From contig JAHENZ010000198.1 in the NCBI GenBank assembly GCA_018609755.1, forward strand, positions 1-38,658: a stretch of DNA of 38,658 nucleotides, read 5' to 3'. Source of the stretch: Salinivenus sp. GTDB taxonomy: Bacteria; Bacteroidota; Rhodothermia; Rhodothermales; Salinibacteraceae. Shown here one piece after another: positions 25,358 through 33,200 of this stretch (position 1 is its first letter; each line of letters opens with the position of its first letter). The notes under the pieces were generated by a model. That model saw only the letters and a program-made list of their open reading frames with translations. It made no database searches and had not been told where the DNA came from. The position numbers were made by a program, and so were the translations under genes.

Positions 25358-26146
25358 ATGCGAAATATCTTTCAAGACGTACTCGGCGGAGATACGGCGC
25401 CGGTCGACGCGCTGGACATCGATCTCCGGTCCGTCGAGATGGGCGACGTGGTGTTCGAGACGCAGGGGGTAACGAAGGTCTACGAGATGGGCGAGACCCA
25501 GGTGCATGCGCTTCGGGGCATTGATTTGGAGTTGCACGCGGGGGAGATGGTCGTCATGCTTGGGCCTTCGGGCAGTGGAAAGTCGACCCTCCTCAACATC
25601 ATTGGGGGGCTCGACACGGCCACCGAGGGCACCGTCCACTATCGCGGCTGGGACCTGACGCGGGCCGATGAGGCGCAACTTACGCTCTACCGCCGCTTCC
25701 ACGTGGGGTTCATCTTCCAGTTTTACAACCTGATTCCGAGCCTCACGGCGGAGGAAAACGTCGCGATTGTCACCGAAATTGCCCGCGATCCGATGGAGCC
25801 GCGAGCGGCCCTGGACCTGGTGGGGCTCGCCGACCGGGCCGATCACTTTCCGGCAGAGCTGTCTGGCGGGCAGCAGCAGCGGGTGGCCATCGCCCGGGCC
25901 GTAGCCAAGCGTCCGTCGGTGTTGCTCTGCGACGAGCCGACCGGGGCGCTCGACTCCGACACGGGCGTCATCGTGCTCGACGTACTGCAGACGATCAACG
26001 ACGAATTGGGGACGACCACGGCGATCATAACGCACAATCAGGTGGTGTCGAAGATGGCGCAGCGGGTGATTCACCTGAGCGATGGGCGCGTGAGTGAGAT
26101 CGAGGAGATTGCGGAGCAGGTGTCGGCGCGGGAGCTGGCGTGGTAG
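25358..26146 (+). CDS. ABC transporter ATP-binding protein (MacB/LolD class)
   Basis: The product has 262 residues. After an unusual acidic leader (1-30) it has all ABC motifs: Walker [10 protein letters not shown] (69-77), the Q-loop in [14 protein letters not shown], signature LSGGQQQR (168-175), Walker [14 protein letters not shown] (188-200) and an H-loop in IITHNQVV. The [14 protein letters not shown] segment after the Q-loop is typical of the MacB/LolD/DevA class that pairs with FtsX-type permeases. It drives the permease encoded next and acts as a cytoplasmic dimer. Start ATG at 25358; an earlier frame start lies inside the tolC-like gene. It is separated from the permease by a low-complexity G-rich/C-rich element. 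Confidence 0.95.
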   Translation: MRNIFQDVLGGDTAPVDALDIDLRSVEMGDVVFETQGVTKVYEMGETQVHALRGIDLELHAGEMVVMLGPSGSGKSTLLNIIGGLDTATEGTVHYRGWDLTRADEAQLTLYRRFHVGFIFQFYNLIPSLTAEENVAIVTEIARDPMEPRAALDLVGLADRADHFPAELSGGQQQRVAIARAVAKRPSVLLCDEPTGALDSDTGVIVLDVLQTINDELGTTTAIITHNQVVSKMAQRVIHLSDGRVSEIEEIAEQVSARELAW

Positions 26147-26283
26147 GACGAGGGGCGAGAGGGCGAGAGGCGAAGGGCGAGAGGCGAAGGGTGAGAGGCG
26201 AGGGGCGATTGAGAATGGAGAATGGAGGATCGAGGGCAGACGGCGAAATTCCACATTCCCAATTCCACATTCCACACTCGGAC
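26147..26283. repeat. Low-complexity element between ATPase and permease genes
   Basis: Right after the ATPase stop, GGCGAGAG, GCGAAGGG and related words repeat with a 7-8 base period to about 26200. TGAGAATGGAGAATGGAGG follows to about 26230, and then the strand switches to C-rich words (TTCCACATTCCCAATTCCAC) to 26279. It again has a G-rich arm followed by a C-rich arm. An in-frame ATG at 26222 lies within it and would add 21 residues of repeat-encoded sequence to the permease. Confidence 0.75.
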
Positions 26284-26284
26284 G

Positions 26285-28642
26285 GTGTTTGCAATCGGGA
26301 AGAAATTGCTGCGGGACCTGTGGGGGATGCGGGGGCAGGCCTTGGCCATCGCGGTCGTGATTGTGAGTGGGGTGGCAATGTTTATTGCGGCGCTGGGCAC
26401 GATGGATGCGCTCACGCGATCGCAGCGGTCGTTCTACGAGAATGCCCGGTTTGGAGAGGCCTTTGCGTCGCTGAAGCGGGCGCCGACCGACGTGGAGCGC
26501 CGGCTGCAGGCGCTGGAGGGAGTGGCGACAGTGCAGACGCGGGTGATTGCGGATGCGCGGCTCGACCTGGCGGCTTTCGACGAGCCCATCACCGGCCAGT
26601 TGCTCTCGCTACCCGAACGCGGTCAACCTGCGCTGAACCGGCTGGTCGTGCGAGAGGGACGGCTGCCCCGGCGGGGCACGGAGACCGTTGCGAGCGAGGC
26701 CTTTGCGGAGGCGCACGACCTACATCCCGGGGATAAGGTCACCGCAATCATCAACGGCCGCCACCGTTCTCTCACGATCGTCGGCGTCGTACTTTCGCCC
26801 GAGTACGTCTACCAGATTCAGCCCGGTGGCTTTTTTCCCACCCCCGAGCGCTTCGGCGTCCTCTGGGTGCCCCGCGCCACGCTCGGAGCGGCCTACGGCA
26901 TGGAGGGGGCCTTCAACAGCGCGTCGTTCACGTTCACGGCCGGTGCGAACCCGCAGAACGTGCTCGACCGCGTCGACGAGGTGCTGGCGCCGTACGGGGG
27001 ACGGGACGCGTATCTTCGGGAGGATCAGGTGTCGCATCGCTACCTCACCGAAGAGCTGAAGCAACTGGAGCAGCTGGCCACGACGATGCCGGTCACGTTT
27101 CTGGCCGTGGCGGCCTTTCTGCTGAACGTGGTGATTGGCCGGCTCATTCGCACCCAGCGGGAGGTAATTGCCACCCTGAAGGCCTTCGGGTACAGCGATT
27201 GGGCGGTGGGGCGGCACTACGTGGGCATGGTGCTGGTGATCGTGGCGATTGGGGCGGTGGGCGGGACGGCGCTGGGGACGTGGCTGGGCCGGCTGTTGTC
27301 GCAGATGTACTTGCAGTTCTACAAATTCCCCGAGCTCCACTATTCGCTGGGAATCGAGACGGTCGTCGTTTCGGTCGGGGTGACGGCTCTGGCCGTTCTC
27401 GGCGGGACGCTCTACGCGGTGTGGCAGGCCGTCTCGCTTCGGCCCGCTCAGGCCATGCAGCCGGAGCCGCCGGCTACCTACCGCGAGACGATCGTGGAGC
27501 GCCTGGGGCTGAAGGCCCTCTTCGACCAGCCGACGCGCATGATTTTGCGGCACCTGGAGCGACGCCCCCTCAAGGCGCTGTTGTCGATGCTCGGAATCGC
27601 GGCCTCGATCGCCATTTTGATGACGAGCACCTTCTTCGCCGACGCGGTGGACTACATGATCGACGTGCAGTTCAACCGTGCCCAGCGCCAGGACCTGACG
27701 GTCACCTTCACTGGGCCCACCTCCGACGAGGCGTTGTACGAGTTGAAGAGTCTTCGCGGCGTGACGACAGCGGAGCCGTTTCGGAGCGTGCCCGCCCGCT
27801 TCCGGCACGAGCACCGGCAGTACCGTACCGGCATCGAGGGACTTTCTCCACATCCGGTGCTTCGCCGCCCGCTCACCGACGATTTGGAGCCGGTCCCCCT
27901 CTCGGCAGAGGGGGTCGTGCTCTCCGACTACATTGCCGACGTGCTGGCGGTGGAGCGGGGGGACACGCTGACGGTGGAGGTGCTGGAGGGGACGCGTCCG
28001 ACCCGGAAGATTCGGGTGGCGGGCCGAACGAAGCAGTTTATCGGTGTAGGGACGTACATGCAGATCGATGCGCTCAACCGATTGGTGCGTGAAGGAGGGG
28101 CTCTTTCCGGCGCGTACCTCGCGCTCGATCCCCGCTACGAGGAGGAGACGATTTCGGCCCTCACGAGACGCCCCGGTGTGGCGAGCGTTCAGTTGCAGCA
28201 GCGCGCCGTCCAGTCGTTGCTCGACACGATGGGCGAGACGGTGCTCACCTTCACGTTCGTGATGGCGCTCTTTGCCGGGGCGATCGCATTTGGGGTGATC
28301 TACAACGCCGCCCGGATTGCGTTGTCCGAGCGGGCCCGCGAGCTGGCGAGCCTCCGCATTCTCGGCTTCTCACAGGGAGAGATCGGGTACGTGTTGCTGG
28401 GGGAACTGGCGCTTTTGACGCTGCTCGCCATTCCGGTCGGCTTTGCGATGGGCTATGGGCTTTGCTACGGCACGGCGGTTGGGGCGCAGACGGAGCTCTT
28501 CCGCATTCCGCTCGTGCTGGAACGACGCACCTATGCCCTGTCCGCCCTGGTCGTTCTGATTGCTGGACTTGCGTCGGGCGTCGTGGTGTGGCGACGGCTC
28601 GGAAATCTCAACCTGGTCGACGTGCTGAAGACGCGGGAGTGA
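26285..28642 (+). CDS. FtsX/MacB-type ABC transporter permease, two FtsX domains
   Basis: The product has 785 residues from the GTG at 26285 (VFAIGKKLLRDLWGMRGQAL). There is an N-terminal helix (about 18-40), a periplasmic MacB_PCD-like region (about 45-240), three helices with an FtsX domain near 255-390 (VTFLAVAAFLLNVVIGRLIR, VGMVLVIVAIGAVGGTALGT), a second helix (about 430-450), another periplasmic region, and a second three-helix FtsX domain at 640-775. This duplicated layout is that of the large 780-850-residue permeases that work with a separate ATPase and an HlyD-type adaptor. GTG is chosen because an ATG at 26222 lies in a low-complexity repeat and codes a His/Thr-rich leader. It is co-directional with its ATPase and adaptor. 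Confidence 0.9.
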   Translation: MFAIGKKLLRDLWGMRGQALAIAVVIVSGVAMFIAALGTMDALTRSQRSFYENARFGEAFASLKRAPTDVERRLQALEGVATVQTRVIADARLDLAAFDEPITGQLLSLPERGQPALNRLVVREGRLPRRGTETVASEAFAEAHDLHPGDKVTAIINGRHRSLTIVGVVLSPEYVYQIQPGGFFPTPERFGVLWVPRATLGAAYGMEGAFNSASFTFTAGANPQNVLDRVDEVLAPYGGRDAYLREDQVSHRYLTEELKQLEQLATTMPVTFLAVAAFLLNVVIGRLIRTQREVIATLKAFGYSDWAVGRHYVGMVLVIVAIGAVGGTALGTWLGRLLSQMYLQFYKFPELHYSLGIETVVVSVGVTALAVLGGTLYAVWQAVSLRPAQAMQPEPPATYRETIVERLGLKALFDQPTRMILRHLERRPLKALLSMLGIAASIAILMTSTFFADAVDYMIDVQFNRAQRQDLTVTFTGPTSDEALYELKSLRGVTTAEPFRSVPARFRHEHRQYRTGIEGLSPHPVLRRPLTDDLEPVPLSAEGVVLSDYIADVLAVERGDTLTVEVLEGTRPTRKIRVAGRTKQFIGVGTYMQIDALNRLVREGGALSGAYLALDPRYEEETISALTRRPGVASVQLQQRAVQSLLDTMGETVLTFTFVMALFAGAIAFGVIYNAARIALSERARELASLRILGFSQGEIGYVLLGELALLTLLAIPVGFAMGYGLCYGTAVGAQTELFRIPLVLERRTYALSALVVLIAGLASGVVVWRRLGNLNLVDVLKTRE

Positions 28643-28725
28643 GAAGGGGCGAGAGGGCGAAAGGGCGAGAGGGCGAAGGGGGGAGAGGCGTCTGGGCGTG
28701 TGGGGGAGGGAGAGGGAGTATGAGC
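28643..28725 (+). repeat. G-rich octamer-like array between permease and adaptor genes
   Basis: Directly after the permease stop the plus strand reads five G-runs of three or more at 28646-28683 with spacers of 5, 5, 5 and 4 bases. This is a canonical G-quadruplex pattern on the RNA-sense strand. Looser G-rich sequence follows to 28725. No C-rich partner arm is visible. Confidence 0.75.
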
Positions 28726-28754
28726 TGCGATTTTTCACGTGATGTGATGGAGTC

Positions 28755-29951
28755 ATGATTTGGAATCGGAGAGTTGCGATTGGCATTGTCGTCGTACTTC
28801 TGCTGGGGCTGCTCGTCTATGGCTTTTGGCCGTCGGCGACCGCCGTAACGATAGAGCGGGCCACGCGAGACTCGCTGCGGGTGACGGTGGAGGAAGAGGG
28901 GCAGACGCAGCTCCGGGAGCGGTACGTGGTGTCGGCCCCCACTACGGGGTATCTGAAGCGGGTGCCGGGAGCGGCGGGGGACTCGATTGCGAGGGGCGAG
29001 GTGCTGGCCCGTCTCGCCACACTGCCTTCCAATGTGCTCGATGCCAGCGGCTACGAGGCGGCTCAGGCACAGGTCGAGTCGGCCCGGGCGGCCCTCCGTC
29101 GAGCGGAGGCGGAGGCGTCGGGGGCGGCGGCCGCGCTCACGTATGCGAAGGAAGAGCACCAGCGTCTCCAACGATTGCACGAGAAGGGCACCGCTTCCCA
29201 GCAGCAGCTCGACCAGGCCCGGGTGGAACGTGAACGAGCCCAGGCCAAGCATCAGGCGGCCCAGCAGGCTGTAGCACAGGCTCGGGGGGAGCTCCGGGTG
29301 GCTCGCAGCCGACGTTCAACAGAATCGCTGGATTCGGAGGCATTGCCGTCGCGGAAGACGATCCGTGCCCCAGTCGACGGGCACATCCTGCGCGTTCATC
29401 AGGAGAGCGCGAGTGTCGTACAGGGTGGCACGCCGCTCTTCACCGTAGGACATCCCGACTCGCTGGAGGTCTCGGTGGACGTGCTATCGTCCGACGCCGT
29501 ACGTATCACGGAGGGTACGCCCGTGGAGCTGGTTCGGTGGGGGGGAGACGCGTCCCGACCGCTGTCGGGACGGGTGCGCGTGGTGCCCCCGCAGGGAGAG
29601 ACCGAGGTTTCTGCGCTCGGGGTTCAGGAGCAGCGGGTCGAAGTGATCGTCGATCCGATGGAGTCGTCCGCGAAGTGGCAGCGGCTTGGGGCAGGCTACC
29701 GCGTGGTGGCCCGGTTCGTTCTGTGGGCCGGCGCCGACGTCTTGCAGGTGCCGCAGAGCGCCCTCTTTCGTCACGACGGCGGGTGGGCTGTGTTCGTTGT
29801 CCAGGACGGCCGGGCCCAGCGCCGATCCGTGACGGCCGGGCACCGCAGCGGTCTGCAGGTGGAGATTACCGACGGGGTGAGCGAGGGAGCCCGCGTGATA
29901 ACCCATCCCGGCAACCAGCTCTCGGACGGAGCGAGGGTAACGGCACGGTGA
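28755..29951 (+). CDS. HlyD/MacA-type periplasmic adaptor (membrane fusion protein)
   Basis: The product has 398 residues. One N-terminal membrane anchor is present (VAIGIVVVLLLGLLVYGFWP, about 7-26). A lipoyl/biotinyl-like half-motif (SAPTTGYLKRVPGAAGDSI, about 58-76) follows, then a long coiled-coil hairpin (about 95-195, Ala/Gln/Glu heptads), the returning lipoyl half (TIRAPVDGHILRVH), and beta-barrel and membrane-proximal domains (about 220-398). It links the inner-membrane ABC permease to the TolC-type channel. Start ATG at 28755. It is the last gene of the operon; no strong terminator follows, though a GGTCCC/GGGACC stem with a 13-base loop lies about 20-45 bases downstream. Confidence 0.93.
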   Translation: MIWNRRVAIGIVVVLLLGLLVYGFWPSATAVTIERATRDSLRVTVEEEGQTQLRERYVVSAPTTGYLKRVPGAAGDSIARGEVLARLATLPSNVLDASGYEAAQAQVESARAALRRAEAEASGAAAALTYAKEEHQRLQRLHEKGTASQQQLDQARVERERAQAKHQAAQQAVAQARGELRVARSRRSTESLDSEALPSRKTIRAPVDGHILRVHQESASVVQGGTPLFTVGHPDSLEVSVDVLSSDAVRITEGTPVELVRWGGDASRPLSGRVRVVPPQGETEVSALGVQEQRVEVIVDPMESSAKWQRLGAGYRVVARFVLWAGADVLQVPQSALFRHDGGWAVFVVQDGRAQRRSVTAGHRSGLQVEITDGVSEGARVITHPGNQLSDGARVTAR

Positions 29952-30717
29952 GATTCTCCATGGTCCTCCAAGGGTCCCAAACCCTGCTTGCGGGACCGCT
30001 GGTTCAGGACACCGAAATATGGTTCCAGATGACCGATCCCGTTTCGAGCGTCGGAAGAACAGCAGGAGACCGCTAACGCCTTTTCGGAGTATATCCTGAA
30101 ATTGCGTCTCCCGAGCATGTGTCAGGGACGGGGTACCAGATATATTTTGGTGTAAAGGGTTTCGGTCTGAAAACTGTCCGGTATGAAGCCTAGAGACCAC
30201 GATTTTTAAAGTGTGCCGTGTATCTGATTGTGACAAAAGCTGTATATATCGTGACAATGTCGGTTTTACTACACTATTTGTCTCTTTTGGAAGGGCTATA
30301 AGGTAGACATTCTATGAAGCCCTCACTTTCCTGTCTGTTGCGTCACTTCTCTGGGAAGGGTCCGTCAGGCGTGGGGGCACTTCTTTCTGGCGGGCCCGGT
30401 TCCCGGGTTTTGGTGTTTCTGGTTCGTTTGCGAAGCTGGTTCGTCTGCGAAGGTTTCCGTCTCCGGTGCCGTTGATCTTTTCCGGCGACCTGTTTTCTTT
30501 CGGAGGAGAAGCGCTGGAGATTGAAGGTCAAACGTGCAGCAGCTCTGTGGCCTTCACTGGGCGTCAGCGCAACGGGTTTGCCGATCCGTGAAGAGATTCA
30601 CGGGAATCGTGTCTGCCGTTGAGACACCGGTTCCCGCTCTCCTACGAAAATGTAGAATCGTACTCTTGTACGGATTGGCCGCTTCGACCGGAATTTGAAC
30701 AGCAGTAGTGTTTTCCT
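29952..30717 (+). other. 766-base region between export operon and SDR gene
   Basis: No gene can be supported with confidence. The stretch 30085-30310 is clearly AT-richer than its surroundings and contains two GTGACAA sites (30230-30236 and 30251-30257) exactly 21 bases apart around a TATATAT core. An unsupported 53-codon frame starts at 30314. A 17-base tandem duplication (30419-30435 and 30436-30452, one mismatch) lies inside that frame. The SDR promoter is probably near 30600-30700. Confidence 0.55.
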
Positions 30718-31359
30718 ATGCAGGTTGCAGTCATTGGTGCGAACGGCGGGATTGGCCGCCGGCTCCTTCCCCGGCTCCACGATGTCGGGCACGATCCCAT
30801 TGGCGTCGTTCGTGACGAGGAGCAGTTCGACAGTATTCGGGAGCGAGAAGGAACGCCGCGCCTCGGCGATCTCGAAGGGACGTTCGCTTCCGCCCTAAAA
30901 GACGTTGACGCCGTGGTCTTTACGGCCGGTTCCGGGGGGAGCACCGGCTGGGACAAGACGTTGATGGTAGATCTCTGGGGGGCCCGTCGGGTCGTCGATT
31001 CGTGCGAAGAGCAGGACATTGATCGGTACGTCATGATTAGTGCCCGCGGGGCCGCGGATCCGGATACGGGGTATGAGCCGCTCCGTCCCTACCTCGTGGC
31101 CAAGCGGTGTGCGGACGATTACCTCCAGCAGTCGGATCTCGCGGCGACGATCTTGCGGCCCACCACGCTTACCGACGAGGAGGGGAGCGGACGGATTTCG
31201 AGCGCATTTGCCCCGGCCGGGGGCGGCCCGGACGTTTCTCGTGCCGACGTGGCCGCTGCGGTCGTGGCGTGTCTGGACGATGACGCGACCATCGGTCACA
31301 CCATCGAGCTTTACGGGGGGGACACGCCGGTGGAAGAAGCGGTTCATCCGCCGAGTTGA
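30718..31359 (+). CDS. NAD(P)-binding atypical SDR oxidoreductase (NmrA/YwnB-like)
   Basis: The product has 213 residues. A Rossmann dinucleotide site sits at the N-terminus: VIGANGGIGRRLL (GxxGxxG at Gly7, Gly10, Gly13). AVVFTAGSGG follows as the second half of the cofactor site. RYVMISARGA and RPYLVAKRCADDYL (a K-containing helix in place of the classic YxxxK) lead to LRPTTLTDEE. This is the SDR_a5-type group of short NAD(P)H-binding proteins, often of unknown substrate and sometimes used as redox sensors rather than enzymes. The length is typical (about 210). Start ATG at 30718. It is a single gene, flanked by long noncoding DNA on both sides. Confidence 0.85.
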   Translation: MQVAVIGANGGIGRRLLPRLHDVGHDPIGVVRDEEQFDSIREREGTPRLGDLEGTFASALKDVDAVVFTAGSGGSTGWDKTLMVDLWGARRVVDSCEEQDIDRYVMISARGAADPDTGYEPLRPYLVAKRCADDYLQQSDLAATILRPTTLTDEEGSGRISSAFAPAGGGPDVSRADVAAAVVACLDDDATIGHTIELYGGDTPVEEAVHPPS

Positions 31360-31461
31360 GTCGGGCCTACGCCGTTCTCTTCTGTAGTGCGGATCTGGAC
31401 GGGAGGGGCATAGCCGTGGGGCCACGCAGGGATCCATTGTGTGCCTGAGGAGGAGATCGTC

Positions 31462-31770
31462 TCACCAGCCGGGCACGAGATTCGCGCCCACGAATCCGTT
31501 CTTGTCGGGTCGCTGGAAGGGAACGGCGTAGAAGACTTCCAGAATGAAGGTAGTGAGTTCGGTTCTCACGACCGGTACTCGTTCGTTGGTGTCGCGGGCC
31601 CACCCGAGGTTCGGTTCGTCCTCTGCGGTCCAGGCAATGTCCGCATCGACGAACACAGCGGGCTCCGTGGGAAGGTACGGAAACGGGAGCAGTCCGTAGT
31701 CGGCCGTTCCGAGGAACGGGATCCGGATTTCGACGCTGGCGGGGGGAGGAGGGCCCGGTCGATATCCTCA
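31462..31770 (-). pseudogene. Remnant of a C-terminal outer-membrane beta-barrel protein
   Basis: One minus-strand frame, closed by stops at both ends (TGA at 31768-31770, then about 100 codons to the end at 31462), contains PASVEIRIPFLGTADYGLLP, FPYLPTEPAVFVDADIAWTA and the ending ILEVFYAVPFQRPDK...GANLVPGW. This strongly resembles the last beta-barrel strands of TolB/WD40-like exported proteins of this lineage, from memory. It has no start, the upstream part is missing or scrambled, and a stretch before ILEVFYA seems shortened by about nine residues. An opposite-strand frame (31441-31923) is a shadow. The remnant is likely a relic of a deleted gene. Confidence 0.6.
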
Positions 31771-32321
31771 CACTTCCGCGAGCCGAAGGAGGCTCTTCGG
31801 GTGATCGATCTCATCGAGGCTCGGGCTCCTCGCGCGTTCGTGAGTGTGGAAGAGCTGCGGACGACGTATTGGGGGCGGTTCTGTCCGTCTGATCGCCGAC
31901 CGGCCCGACTGGTGCGGCGATAGGGGAGGCCGCTTGCTGCCCGTATCCGGAACGATGAGCGGTTCTGGTTACTCTTGCGTAGTTGAGGAAACGCACGCAT
32001 CCGACTGCCCCGTTGTTAAAAAATGATGGGCCCAACGCGTCGCAAGGTTTATTGCAGGTTCTCGTTGGGTAGGAGACCTACGGCAATCGCATCTTGCTTT
32101 CGGAACCGGGCGCGACTTCCAGTAGAGGCACGCTGGCCGCTCTCCCACACGCCCATACCCACAAACATTCCGGCGCAATCCGCCGGAGGAACGGGCAGGC
32201 GAGCCACCTGCACTCGACTGGAGCTTTAACATGCGATTGCCCTGGCAGGTGACCAAGAGAGTTGAAATGATTGAGGACGGAGCCCTACTTTTTGCCAGTC
32301 TCCTCTTCTGTAGCCCGACGG
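31771..32321. other. Noncoding region between the remnant and the first repeat element
   Basis: I see no gene in these 551 bases. It contains a C-rich low-complexity stretch near 32139-32165 (CCACACGCCCATACCCAC), similar in style to the C-rich arms elsewhere, and a stem-loop with arms TCCGGCG (32169-32175) and CGCCGGA (32181-32187). Parts upstream could be further decay of the barrel-protein gene. Confidence 0.55.
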
Positions 32322-32494
32322 TAGTGGGCTTGCACAACTGAAACGCGAGAAATCGCAGAGATCGTGACGTTGTTTCCGTCTGTATTTACTGTGCGGACTA
32401 TGCTCGGGATCGACCGCTGCCAGCAACCGCGGACGATTGTGGCGTCAGGGAACCGACGTTCGAAACCGCCAGAGTCGTTGTGCACGGTCAGTAG
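32322..32494. mobile_element. MITE-like element, copy 1 (173 bp)
   Basis: This 173-base stretch is repeated at 33244-33416 with about 18 mismatches and no gaps (about 90% identity, counted by eye). Its ends are imperfect inverted repeats: TAGTGGGCTTGCACAAC at the left against TACTGACCGTGCACAAC, the reverse complement of the right end (13 of 17 match). It encodes no transposase. The CTTGCACAAC core recalls the termini of some IS5-type insertion sequences, an unverified impression. Confidence 0.6.
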
Positions 32495-32645
32495 CCCCTA
32501 TACAGAATCGCGATCCGCTGAAGGAGGTACCCCCACTTTCCTTCGAGGGATCGCGTCTCCACCTTGATTCATTCGGAAACGTACCACGCTACTGTACTTC
32601 GTTACTCAAAGCCTCCGTCCTGAGTCCGGCCGACCGGCTAACCGA
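32495..32645 (+). other. Upstream region of the ECF sigma gene
   Basis: This 151-base leader lies between repeat copy 1 and the sigma start at 32646. It contains the purine-rich GAAGGAGG at about 32519-32526, which is too far from the start (about 120 bases) to be its ribosome-binding site. Any sigma promoter must lie here or inside the repeat element. No TAnnTTTG box was found. Confidence 0.45.
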
Positions 32646-33200
32646 ATGTCAACCTCCGATCGCGTTTCCCGAGACCAACGCTGGGCACAGCAGATCGCTG
32701 AAGGGAAGTACGAGGCCTTCGAATCCCTTTTCCGGGCCTACGCGTCGGATCTCTGCGACTTCGTCAACTCGTTTGTTGAGGCTCCGGACGTTGCGGAGAG
32801 CCTCGTGCAGGAGGTGTTTCTTACCATCTGGGAAGGGCGAGACTCCTGGACGCCCCCGGACAATGTCAAATCGTATTTGTACACCGCTGCTCGCAATAAG
32901 GCCCTCGACCATCTCGATCACGCGGAGATAACCGACGATTGGCGCGACGCCACCTCGTCGCAAGAACCCATTCGACGAACCCCCCTGGAGGAGCTTCACT
33001 ACGAAGAACTTCGGGAGGAGGTGGAGGCGGCCATACGACAGTTGCCTGAACGGCGCCGCCAGGTCTTTACACTAAGCCGGCAGCACGGCCTTACCTACCA
33101 GGAAATTGCGGACGTGCTCGACATCTCCATCAAGACCGTGGAGACGCAGATGACCCGTGCCCTAAAGGCGCTCAGGGAGGAACTGTCCGCGTATCTTTAA
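32646..33200 (+). CDS. ECF sigma-70 factor (FecI/RpoE-like)
   Basis: The product has 184 residues. Sigma region 2 covers about 20-90: FESLFRAYASDLCDFVNSFV, then the DVAESLVQEVFLTIWEGRDS segment that binds the -10 element, then VKSYLYTAARNKALDHL. Region 4 covers about 125-180: LPERRRQVFTLSRQHGLTYQ and IADVLDISIKTVETQMTRAL, a helix-turn-helix for the -35 element. There is no region 1 or 3, as in ECF sigmas. In Bacteroidota such factors sit beside a FecR-type anti-sigma gene and a SusC receptor, exactly as here. The sigma would turn on the uptake genes when the receptor signals. The ATG at 32646 starts the family sequence. It is flanked on both sides by copies of the 173-base element. Confidence 0.93.
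   Translation: MSTSDRVSRDQRWAQQIAEGKYEAFESLFRAYASDLCDFVNSFVEAPDVAESLVQEVFLTIWEGRDSWTPPDNVKSYLYTAARNKALDHLDHAEITDDWRDATSSQEPIRRTPLEELHYEELREEVEAAIRQLPERRRQVFTLSRQHGLTYQEIADVLDISIKTVETQMTRALKALREELSAYL

Noticed and set aside
26222-26284. ATG start for the ABC permease at 26222
   Set aside because: It would translate 21 residues of low-complexity repeat; the GTG at 26285 begins the permease-like sequence.
30419-30452. 17-base tandem duplication as a regulatory iteron
   Set aside because: Only two copies and no replication or partition context, so it is recorded as simple local duplication.
31441-31923. 160-codon plus-strand frame
   Set aside because: It is antisense to the barrel-protein relic, which has recognisable sequence, so the frame is a shadow.
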